A stretch of DNA of 64,000 nucleotides. Origin: Hansfordia pulvinata. Lineage: Eukaryota; Ascomycota; Sordariomycetes; Xylariales. A program made the position numbers and the translations under genes. The notes under the pieces are model-generated. The model was given only the letters and a program-made list of their open reading frames with translations, did no database searches and was not told the origin of the DNA. Below, in pieces: positions 45,038 to 56,291 of the stretch. The stretch is from positions 1,613,501-1,677,500 of the forward strand of contig BJKQ01000011.1 of the NCBI GenBank assembly GCA_006538405.1. Direction: 5' to 3'. Numbering within the stretch: the stretch's first letter is position 1; each line of letters begins with the position of its first letter.

Positions 45038-48000
45038 ATGGCGGCAGCCCACGATGCCCGGCCGTCCATGGGCCGCTACCAGCACTCACCCCCGGGTCCG
45101 GCCAGTTTTCTGGTTCCAGGAGCGTTCCCCTCCGAGGCCCAAGACATGTCATCATTTTCGACGCCCTCATCCTCCACCACCACATTCTGGTCCCTGCCCT
45201 CGTCATCCTTTGCACCACCCGACGAGGCACAAGCAGCCGTCCCGCCGCCGCCCTCCGTCCCGCCGCCACCGGTACCATTAGCCGCCCCAGCCGGTAAGTC
45301 ATGTCCAAGTCCTGTTCCCACGCCGTTAGTGCAACGACACGAATTCGCCCCATTCCTGAATCGCGACCCCCCCCTCGCCTCCCCTCTGTCTTCACGGCAA
45401 AGACAATATTTTCTATCCACTCTCTGGACCGGTGCGATAAGATGGGAAGAGGGGGACATTTGATGGAGGTGAATGGCAGAGAAAGAGTGGGAAAAAGTAG
45501 CCGGATACTTGTACCGACTTTTACGGCAACTGCAAGGCGTGCAAAGTAGAGGGTACGAGAGCACGACGCACCACCGGAAATAAGGCTGGCCCAGTCGTCC
45601 AGTACTGGTGGCAGTACGAGGACCTTGGTGCACGGTACTGTCTCGCTCGCTCGTACTCTCAACTTGAACGCCCGCGTTCCGTCCACATGCCGTCCAATTC
45701 ACGGCCTTGTTTGTGGTGGCCGACTGGTCGATGGTCTCGATTTGGCTCCGATTTTCCCGCCCAATTTCCTATTCGTTCAACGTCAATGGGCCTTTGCAGC
45801 GCTTGGATTTTGCGGTAGATTCGAATGCTGATCTCGCTCTGCAGGAACCTCGCCTTGCAAACCCGTCGCTGCAGGTGCTAGTCGCGCGTGTGCTCCTGCC
45901 GCCGCTACCACGCCGCCAACTGCGTCGTTGCGTTCTTCCACCTCGCTGCCCTCCTTAGCAACAGGCCCTTCTCCTTCTTTACACCTCCCCTTCAAAGCTT
46001 CGGCTCCCCCACCAACTCGCGCCAGAAACTCGGCCTCTACCTTTCCCTCCGCCTCCGCTTCTGACCCCTCCTCGTCCACATCCACCCCCAATCACCGCAG
46101 CAACACCAACGCCACTGCCTCTTCGTCTCTGGAAACCCAGACCCCAGCAGCGGGTCGCCCCCAGTTGCAGCACAGGCACCCCACCAACAACGCTGCTCAC
46201 GTCGCTAGCCCCATTCCCGAGGAATGTGCCGAGGAGTCGGGCAGTGAATGCAGCCCTCAAGAACCACTTACACCTGTCAGTGGCAGACAATCTCGAGATT
46301 TTCAAATCTGTCACCTTGACACGGGCCACCGTGACGTCGACTTTGCTTGCAGTTCCGCCAGCCTTGAGCACCACGATGCTCCTCCTCTAGTCGTTCACCC
46401 TGCCCCCGACGTCGCCCGAAGCAAGCCTGCCTTTTTCACCAGGCCTGCTACTTCGTCTGGTCCCGCCTCTGCCCACCCACCCTTTGGCCCCAACTCGTCT
46501 TTGGCTACCTCACGATCTTACGCCTCGCTAGCACCTCAATCTGCGTCCGCGAGGCTTGACAGGCCTTCCAGTAAATCCCTCACGAGCCAATCGCGCCCGC
46601 CCACCTCCGACTACCTATCGCCGCCTGTCCCGCCAATCCCACATTCGTACCGCCCCCAATCCAGCCAGAGTTCCTCCTCAACCGGCAGACTACGCAGGAA
46701 AATGTCGTCTCTTTTCCGGCGGACCAATTCGAATCTCGCCGACGTTGGTACAACCATGGCGGCCAAGGAATCCAATGAAAAGGCACAGCCGCCCGACGCT
46801 AGCCTTTCGCCCACCAATAAGACAGCCCCCAACGGGCATACTCGCCGCTTCTCCCTGCGCAAGTCTTTCTCTACAGCCCGCTCCATCACGCCGCCCTCGC
46901 CCGACGGCTCCTCGACCGAGTCCAACGATGCAAGCAATGTCACCCAGGCCAACACAGTCATGAACAAGAACCGCATGTCCATGCCACCCCAGTCTCTGGA
47001 CTTCACGCCGCCAACCAAGAAGACCCGAGCGCAAACAGGTTTATCCTTCCGCAGCAAAGTTGTTAACTTTGCACACGGTCATGGCAAGAATGAGCCCAAG
47101 ATGCACCGCACGAGAAGTGCCGAACGCCCCAAGAGGATCAACAACAATCCAAATGTCCTGGTCGACATCACCCGCCAGCCGTGGGCAGTTCCCCCGGAGG
47201 CTGGCACCGGCATGAAAGCCCGAAGATTAAGTCTCAGCCTGCCCGACGATTTCACTGTTGATATCGCCGAGTTGAATAAGGAGTTCGAGTACCAGCACAA
47301 GTTTCTGGGGCGCCACGGTCGTCATGTTGGCAAGGGAGCCACTTCCAAAGTGACGCTCATGTCGCGCAAGGGATGTCCAACCGAAATTTACGCCGTCAAG
47401 GAGTTCCGGAGCAAGAGTTCTTCGGAAACGGCCGAGGAATACCAGAACAAGATCAAGTCCGAGTTCAGTATCGCCAAGAGTCTGCATCACCCCAACATTG
47501 TCGAGACGATACGCCTGTGCACCCACCATGGCAGATGGAGCCATGTGATGGAGTACTGCGCCGAGGGTGACCTTTTTGGATTGGTGCAGAAGAAGTATCT
47601 GAGGGACGAGATGCGCGAAGGTGACCGGCTGTGCCTCTTCAAGCAGCTCTGCCAGGGCATCAACTACCTTCATTCGCACGGCATTGCGCACCGTGATATC
47701 AAGCTGGAGAATCTCCTCATCACGAAAGACAGCAAGCTCAAGATCACAGATTTCGGTGTTTCCGAAGTCTTTACTGGCATCCACCCCGGCCTGCGGGAAG
47801 CAGGAGGCCAGTGCGGCAAGTGCATGGGCGACGTGCGTTACTGTGCGCCTGGGCTGTGCGGCAGTCTACCCTACATGGCTCCCGAAGTGGTCAGCAAGAA
47901 AGACAGTTACGATCCTCGCCCTCTGGATGTGTGGAGTTCTGCGGTCGTCATGATCTATCTCATCTTCAGCGCGTGCTTATGGGAGAAGGCTGCGCCTGGT

Positions 48001-48387
48001 GCCTCAGTGACTTACGACACCTTAGTCAGTGGCTGGGAAAGAGTGGACGCCAAGAAGTCGAAGAACCCGGACCTCAAGGATGCCTATCCCAAGATTGAGG
48101 CATTCGAGGTTTTCATCAAGGCTGCCGCGCTTCGCCGCCTTCTCTGCAATATGCTTAACCCCGATCCGACCAAGCGGCCCACTATGTCTCAGGTGGTCAA
48201 CAACAGGTGGATGAAGAACGTCGACTGCTGCCAGCCCGAGAGCTACGAAGACCCAGTCAGGCTCATCGATGCGTCGCAGAAGGACGCACTCAAGGGCCAC
48301 ACGAGCAAGATCTTCTGCCACAACCACCTCCCCTTGCAGTCCTCGGGTCACGGACTGCCTCCCATGCCTGGCAAGCCCGGCTATTAA
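45038..48387 (+). CDS. SAT4: Sat4/Hal4/Hrk1-family serine/threonine protein kinase
   Basis: In yeast this kinase family stabilises plasma-membrane K+ and other transporters and gives salt tolerance. The exons are 45038-45293 and 45845-48387, giving 932 residues with a long disordered Ser/Pro-rich N-terminal half. The kinase domain starts near residue 570 with GRHVGKGATSKVTLM. It has the ATP lysine K604 (AVKEF), the helix-C glutamate E625, HRDIKLEN (H701, D703), DFG at 721-723 and GSLPYMAPE. An extra cysteine-containing loop, GGQCGKCMGDVRYCAPG, precedes the APE motif. The end, KNVDCC then TSKIFCHNHLP, matches the Sat4 C-terminal pattern of a histidine-containing tail. The 551-base intron joins PLAAPA to GTSPCKPVAAG in frame. 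The start codon and this first joint are less certain than the kinase domain. The symbol is family-level. Confidence 0.92.
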
Positions 48388-51300
48388 GAGAGATGCCGGC
48401 AGCACTTTGAAATTTGATTTCTGCCCAGGGTTTGGGGGCACTGTTTATGTGAGGGTGTGTAATATGGAGTTTTACACCAATGGCAGCACGCGTGCTTTAC
48501 TGGGCCTGGCGTTGGGAGATTCTTTTTGTCACACTGGACTGAACCATACATAAGATGTCCCTTCACATGTCCATTTTCATTCATGATTCAGTTTCATGCA
48601 TCCATTGCATACTGCATACTATATGCTGCATGCTGCATTTAGTTGGCACTTTCCAGATGAGGAGAGGTCCTCCTTGTTCAGAGGCTAAGCCAAGGGGGCT
48701 GTGGAAGTCATAAGCAGGAGTTTAAAAGGTCCTGTCTTTGGTAGAGGACACCAGCATGTGTGGAGATGAAGCAACGGCCACGATACCAACCAAGCAAGTA
48801 ACCGCCCCGTACAGTGGCTCGAGTTCAATAATTAAGAGGAATTGATAGCAACCGATAGATCTACGGTGTTGTGGTATGTGTTGAAGGGCTTATACTTCAT
48901 GTCTACTTTGCAGGCTCGTAGGGGCCAGGGCCGCTTCTTACCTGGGAAGGAGTAGGCAGCGGCAGACGGCGATCTCATAGGGGTGCTCGTACGAGATGTG
49001 ACCACATAGGTAGCTGAGAGCGGTAACAGACCCGGTGCTAGCAGGCGGCGGCGTCAAGGTCTACTGCAACTCGCCGAGATGGCGAATGACTAGACCAGCG
49101 AGTCGTCGAGCGCCAGGCTGCACACACGTTGCTGGCGAACGTTGTCGTCCTGTTCTCGGTAGATCAGCACGCAGGACGCAAGGCAAGGCGGACAGACAGA
49201 AGAGAGGAGAGGGAGAGTGGGGGTGGGCATCTGCAGATCTTCATGGGAGTGTGTGCACTCGTGCCAGGGTTGCCTGCCAAGCTGCAACAGGGTACCTAGT
49301 AGAGGGGTTCCAAGTGGCGGGCGCCAGTAAGAGGGGCCGGATGAACCAGGTCCAGGTCTGTCGTGGCGGATTACCATTTCCAACGAAGCGGGCGACTGGG
49401 CCGCGCCCGTACCTACTTGCTTACCTACTTCCTACCGTACTGCATCTTTCAATTAAGTAGTACTCACACAGGCCTGTTTTTCGGTGAGCTAGGGGCGATC
49501 GCGGCGCTCAAGAAAAGGCCGTCTTCGTGCCCTGGCTCATCTAGACAGCTGCGGCGGGTGGTGACGGATCCGGCGGCACCCCTCCACACTGAGACGGGGA
49601 GGGAGGTCGAGAAATACCTACCTTACTTTGCCTAAACGATGGGAAACAATTATGGCACACGGGGATTCCCCGGGCCCTATGTCAGTAGGGTTGATTTGTC
49701 CATACGGCAGCTGATTAGCATACTTGATCAGGGTACCTACCTACTTACCTCCTAGGTACATGTTGAGGGCAGGATACATATATTGAAGCTGCGTGGCTGC
49801 CTCGGCTTCTTTCCTTAACATGTGTGGGGCATGAGGGGAGATGGATTTGGTACTCGGTATGCCACCACCACCATTGCATTTCCACACCCGAAAAAAGAAG
49901 GGGGAGGGGGGGGGATAAGCCTTTTCTTCCATGCAGAGAAAGATGCAGAATGCACGCACGAGGGTGCGGTCGCGGGCGGCCACCAGGGGTGCCTTGTCTC
50001 GACCGAGGCAACGGTAGGTAAAAGCAGCAGCAGACCAAAGCAGTAGCAGCAGCAGGAGCAACAGCTTGATCGAAAGACAGACAGCTTACTATGTATCTGG
50101 GGTATTCAAGTACAGCAACAGGGCGGGGATGGGCTTGGAAACTTGCATGCGACATGAACGACTTGATCTGACTCGGCACCCCAGCTGAACCGCCGCATCC
50201 CGAGGTGGTTACATCGATGCCGCCAGCGGCGTCGGCGTCGGCATCGGCAGGGGAGTTCCGAAGAAGCACCAGTGTAGCAGGTTAAGACTGCCTATTTGCT
50301 CCGTACTCGTATCATGCGGGATACTCGCCCTTGAGGGTGGAAAGTTTCAATCTTACCTTCCTACTACACCCAAGGTATCCATTGGACATACAAGCACCTT
50401 ACGATGAGCTGAGAAAACAGCCATCCACCTGGAGACCACATGGTTGAGCGCTGACGCCCTCGTACTGGAAATATCCAGCGCACTAACTACGAGTGTCGAT
50501 CCCAGTTGCGAGAGGTACTTGCAAAGCGGGCACCCCGGGCAGGCCCATCGACATGTCGGCCCTTTCCTGCTGCCGCCAGAGGGGCCTCGACGCAAATACA
50601 GTATCTGTAGATACATGTGGGTACCTACCTACTCGTACGTATCAGCACCTCAGTTCTGGACGTTTGAACATTGAAGATACCCGCCATCCGACGGGTAAGT
50701 CGCAGGTACGAGTACATGAATCCATGGACCCTCAATCCCATGGAACTTTGGCAAGGAAGTTGCGAAAATTCGTCACGCAGACCGAAGCTGCGATCCAAGT
50801 ACAATCACGTGGCCGAACGAGGAGGGGTTTGTGCCCTACCTACCATCAGCCAATACTGCGAGGTACCTACCTACTTATGTATACCATATCCATCACATCC
50901 AATCCATGGATCTCCCGCTGACGAGCTGATCGCGCCCGCTCCCTGACACGCCTCCGCAACAACCCCGTCTTCCCACACCCTCGGACTCCTGTCGACTACG
51001 CACCGCCTGCATGTCACTGTCAGCGGCACGCGCCAGGGATCCGTTCCTCTTCGGCCCTGGCGGCGCCAGAGGACGGCAGCAGAGTGGAAACCTTCTCGGA
51101 CGGAGCAGAATACGGAGACCTATCTTGCAACTCGCGGCTTTCCGCCCGGTCCGAGTATGAGCGGAGCCGCTGCTCCATGCCCATGCACACGAACCCCGGC
51201 AACGGAGGATGGCGAAGCTAGTCCGGCACCACCTGCAGAGCATCAGGTTAGCTCTGCCGGCGGTCAAGCCACGCCATCTGGTGGCCGCTGGTATCATCGA

Positions 51301-52724
51301 TCCTGATGGTGTGGGCGACTGCTGATGCCCAGAATCACGGTGAGTTCACAGCCGGCTCCGAGCCAGCTCGAGCCAAGTCGGCCCCTCACACCAATCTGGC
51401 CGTCCCTCTGCGAGCCAACGAGTACCGTAGCAGCTGACATTTAGAGGAGATAGATGCAGGTGTGAAATTAGGCATCTAGCCTCACGGCCAATGCTGTCCC
51501 CACCTTTGTTGATTGCCCAGCGCCCGCGAAAGCCCTCTTGGTGTGGCACACATGGCCTTGTTACTTGTGTTCTTGAGGGCCTGCTCCATCCGCTGGGGCT
51601 TGCTGACTCGAACCAATGAACCCACCCATCACCTATCTGTCTTACGAGAGAAGAACCTGGTCGAAAAGGCCCTATCTCGAGTGGGGGCGGGGGCTTCCAG
51701 CATCGACTTTGGTACTATGCCCTGCTCGTCGTGGCATATGACTTCGGCCTACGTCTGATGGACAGCCAGACCCAACCCCGAAGAGGGCCTAGCTGCCCAC
51801 ACGCCCTGTGCGCCGACGGAGACGCAATGTCCGAGTACGGGCAGCCAACAGCAGCCTGGCCCTCGTCAAGGCGCGTATGGCACCCCCGACAAAGTCGCAG
51901 TTTACTCGTACGCTTGCGTCCCACCGGGATCTCGGCAGGCCAACCAACGCCAGCCCCAGTATCAACTAGTTAGCCTGGCATACTCGTAAAGAGCCCCGGT
52001 AGCGGGCGTTGCGATCGAAAGAAGGGGTCAACACGAGTACGTGATAGATACCGCTCTCGCCGGCGCTAAAACGCCAAACGCAGGGTGGCATTGGCAGTCA
52101 GGTCCCGTATGTACGCCGAGCCTGCAAGGCGCTGTTGTCCCGGATCCGCGATGCCACAAACACGAGCCGCAAGGGGATTTGCCTTCTGGGCAGGGCAGGC
52201 CAAGACTTGGCAAAGGCTTAACTTCGCGTAGCCGCTGCGGATGACGGCTGCTGCGCATCGGTCGGTCCCTTTCCCCAGGACCCAAGCTAGGGGAATACCC
52301 CGTAATCAAAGCCCTTGTCCAACAAGACCTTTAGATACACCTGGCCAGCTGCAGCTCGACCGGTGCGGCAAGAAGGACGCATGCAGTCAAGACTGATCAC
52401 GCACGCGCAATAGGCCCCCACGATCCCTGTGTCATTAGCCGGCTCTGCACGCGTTGTCACGATGTGCTAGTATCCCCAGTTCCCTCATAAAATCGCCGAG
52501 TGCAATACTCATGCTTGCAAGAGCACTTGCAGGCCGTGTGGCAGTTGGGCACTGCGGCTACTACCCGTAGCTTCATCCAGACCCTCTCCCGACGGCATGA
52601 CAGCAGACATGGACGCACTCATGGTTCTGTTGGGTAATGGCGCCCGCCAGTCATATTGCTCTTGGGCACACAAATGCGCATGTACGCCACATGCCTAAGT
52701 TAGGGCAGACTGCCGGCACGGGCA

Positions 52725-52738
52725 TACTCGTACGAGTA
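52725..52738. repeat. TACTCGTACGAGTA perfect palindrome
   Basis: This 14-base palindrome is identical to the one at 37587-37600. It is followed directly by CGCGTACG, so a run of alternating GTAC words extends to 52747. Confidence 0.95.
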
Positions 52739-55539
52739 CGCGTACGTCCCCCGTCACACGCTGCTATCGTACTGTGTTTGGTACGGCGACAACGAGTATT
52801 GGAGCCGACCTTCACCGCATCTTTGCTCACAGATGGCATCCTTTGTGCCACAAGTCCCTGGCCCCGATTGAGAAGGCACGGGGTTTGATTGCCACCTCGG
52901 TTACGCTGCTTTGCTAGCCCTACTGGGGCCGGCTGGAAGATCCAAATGCGCGGCCTCACGCGACCACACTCGACAGGGGGCGCCGGCTGTGCGTCCACCT
53001 GGGATCCGGGGCGGCGCTCTGCCGTATGCCGTTGGTCAGGAAAACCTTTGCACCCCAGCTGCCCGGCAGCCAATAAGCAGCAATCCAATTCTGGCCATGC
53101 TCGGCTGTGCGGCTGTTTACTGGATCCCCGCAATGACGAAGGCGGCCCTCTGCTGTTTGGGCATGCGTTATGCAGGCGATGACCTCAGAAGGGAGCGTCA
53201 GAGGCTTCCCAACCTACTGGACCGGTGAAGCCCCGGGTTGCGGTGAGGGTCGGTCGTTTTGCCTGTCTCTGCAGGCCGCGAGGTGCAACGCAAGCCGCTC
53301 CTCGCACCATTCTATGTGATGTGGAAGGCTCCTCGACACTGTCGGCATCGCGAGGGGATTACTCGAATGCATCTTTCACTTCCGCGTACCCGGGCTTTCA
53401 ACTCTAGATACGCTTGTCTGAGACACCCTATGCGCGAAACCGTCAGCTGTCAAAGCCTTACTTCCGGGCCAGTGTGAGGGGAGCCTCGCCAGATGCGGGC
53501 ACGAATCGAGTTGGCAGTGTAGATTCTGAGACATGCCTTCGGTTGCGCTCTGATCGTCGCTATTTCCAGCCAGCAATGGGCAGTCAGTCAGCTCTGGGAG
53601 GAGGGAGCATTTGCGCACACGGCCGGGTACCGAGTACTCGTACTCGTTACTCGTTGCACCATCGCGTCGTGAGCGCTGCACAAGCCAGCCATAGCCCACC
53701 CAATCAGTGTGAGGCTCTGCGGGCTACCTGTTAGTCGCTTTCTGTGGCGTCGAGTATTATGCGCGATCAGCCTGCAAAGATGGTGTCTCATGTCAGCCCC
53801 TGAGAAACGCCCAACAAACGGATCAGGAACGGGCAACGTGGCCGCGAGGACACTCGAGATGCTTGGAAGCACACCGATGTCTGAGCTTGCAGGTAACCCG
53901 ACAACCATTGTGATAATAAGAAGCCAGTAGCTTTCTTGTATTCTCTACACGAGGCCCTTGTGTAGTGTGCAATTCTAACCGTACCATCACACCCTCATAC
54001 CACGCCCGTGTGGGGGGCTTCGGAATAGCAAAGGTCTGAAAGCGCGCGCAGTTGAGTGTGCACTGCCATCTGCATTCAGTTGAAGGAAAGAGGAAGTGGA
54101 TACGAACCGGGCAGGTGACACAGCAGTATGGGCATCTCGAGACGACGTTCTTCGTTGGCAACAGATCGGTCTAGCGGCGAACTGCTCATCCTGGGCAGCG
54201 TGGTCTCTTAAGAGCGTTTCCATATTCACTCATGCCTTTGGCGTCTACCCGTGTCGACCACTACATTAATGGTTCTTTCGCTCAATTTTAAGGCCTGCGG
54301 CGACAGAGCTCAAGCTTGGCATGTCTATTCACTGTGGAGAAGACCATGGATTGCTCCTATTCTTTACGTTTCTAGACGGATAGTCCTTCTAGATGACCCC
54401 ATTTCCTCGCCAGCTCGGCACTTTGCATGACTCTTATTACCTAGCTCATGTTCTACGGGTATAGAGGGATAGCCTAGACGGATTCGACCCCTCATACTTA
54501 CGGAGAGCGCCTGGGGCCCTGGACCGCCAAGGGCGATTTGCTTGACTAGGAAGCTCATGGCCAGTGGCAGGGCCACCCTGCCACCATTCGAGTTCCTCTT
54601 CCCACATGCGGTCTCATAAGGTGTACCGCACACTGCTCTTTATACCCAGGAAGCCAGGTATTGCATTCCACGCCGAGGAGTACAGGCCTACCTGTTTGCC
54701 GAAGAACGGTACCTCTCCTCGTACTCACCACCCCGTAACCCTTGTAGCTCTCATAACCAAGCAGTGTTGTTGACTGTCATTGTTCTTACCGTAGCATTGT
54801 TGGCCATCCTGATACTTATTGAGACCTCTCTGTGTCAAAGGCAGGCTAATAGGAGATGGCGTATCGCGTTGTTCATTCCCCTTCTCGCACACTTTTGTCA
54901 GTCCTTGCCACTGCACACAATCATCATAGCAGCCCATGCTACAAGCTATGATGGACTTGTTCTAGTCAGAAATGGGAGCGGGGAACTACGGATCGTAATG
55001 GCCTTCCGATGAGTTCGAAAAAAGGTTGACCTGCTTCCCGGGCTTAAGCTCATGCCACACGTACCCAAACGAGTAAGTGAGAACTGGCCCCTTTTCAGCA
55101 GAGTGCTTAGCCCCCTTTCTTCTCCGTCCCTTCTCGTCCTTGAGGTACAGCCAACCTCGCAGGGCGCTTCGAGCGACCGAGGACTGAGATACTCGGGCAG
55201 AATACTCAGGCATCAGTGGGCGGACCAATACAGCACAAGAAACCTCCCGAGGAGTAAGCACATCACGCGGCAAATCTGCCAAGCGGCGGCAGCGGCTTGC
55301 TACCCTTTCACGGCACTAGCACACGCCTTGAAATGTCAACTACACCCCCCCACTTCCCCCATCCACCCCCGAAAGACCGACAGCAACGATAGCCAGACAA
55401 GAGGCGTACCCCAGAAACTTGGTCTTTCAAAGAAGGCAAGTTATCAGCCTCGGACTTGGAGGAAGCGCCTGCTGCCCGATAGTATGCGTGCGCTAATTGC
55501 TGTTGAGTCCTGGCTTGATCGTGATTCTGTTTTGGCCGT

Positions 55540-55770
55540 TATAATTTGTTGGCGACCATCAAACTGGCTGTTGACACAAGCCTACGCGGCAAGGTTTTCC
55601 ACTCGCCATGCCGCGGTTGCGTCCAGCCACGTTTGGGTTTATACCGCGTCGAGATCCAGCTTGAACCCTCGAGGAGTTTGAGACGTTGCAGCCCCCTTTG
55701 CAGCCACAGGACAATAGCTATGTACTGCGCTTCAAGGCTTCAGGAGGCCCTCAGTGGTGAAGTAACAGCT
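55540..55770 (+). pseudogene. Possible relic of a degraded coding region
   Basis: One frame reads LAVDTSLRGKVFHSPCRG and on to GLYRVEIQLEP. About one base of shift further on, another frame reads TLEEFETLQPPLQPQDNSY and continues to GGPQW before a stop. Each stretch has protein-like composition, but neither matches a family I know, and no start or splice sites frame them. This may be chance. Confidence 0.2.
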
Positions 55771-56291
55771 ATGACATATGCAGCGGCAAGCGCTATGCCG
55801 ACTCGAGCCGGGTTTAGATGCTGTATGGAGTTGCTTTTCGAGTGACGAACAAGAAGGTCACATAACTAGCAGCGAAAGTCGCGAATTTTGTAGAGTTTTG
55901 TATGAATTATTAGGGAAAGCTGTAGCTAGTGGTGACGCCCAAGCGCATCGGACCCCCCAATCCAGTCAGCTGGGGCGGCCTATCTAGGGTCTGGAGTACA
56001 AGATAAGGATGTTGAACAAAACTGTTTCTGTTGCAATTCCTGTACCAGCGTCCCCCTTTTCCCCCTGTACTCGAAAGAAGCAGGGGCTTGCCCCAGCCAT
56101 CATTCACCATGTGCAGGGCTCAGTCCGGCCAAGCCCAACTTTCGCTTACGCGATCGACTTCGTACATCAGTAGCGTGTTGTACAGTGGCCCGGGGCCGGA
56201 GCGGGGTGCGTTCGCCGCTGTCCTGTCTGACAGAGAGGCGCCCGCTGGGCGAGATGCTGAATGAAAACATCTGTCGGCACAGCGATGCTGC

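Larger units (their letters stand above)
48388..56291. other. 7.9-kb gene-free interval
   Basis: No convincing gene is seen. TACTCGTA/TACGAGTA starts at 50304, 50630, 50707, 51903, 51981, 52725, 52731 and 53635, and 48985-48994 is CTCGTACGAG. GGTACCTACCTAC-type words lie at about 49731-49758, 50619-50632 and 50860-50872. From about 54.2 to 56.0 kb the motifs fade and the DNA is somewhat AT-richer. Broken, frameshifted open stretches there (about 55540-55770) could be the relic of a gene. About 48.4-48.7 kb should hold the kinase 3' region. Confidence 0.55.
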
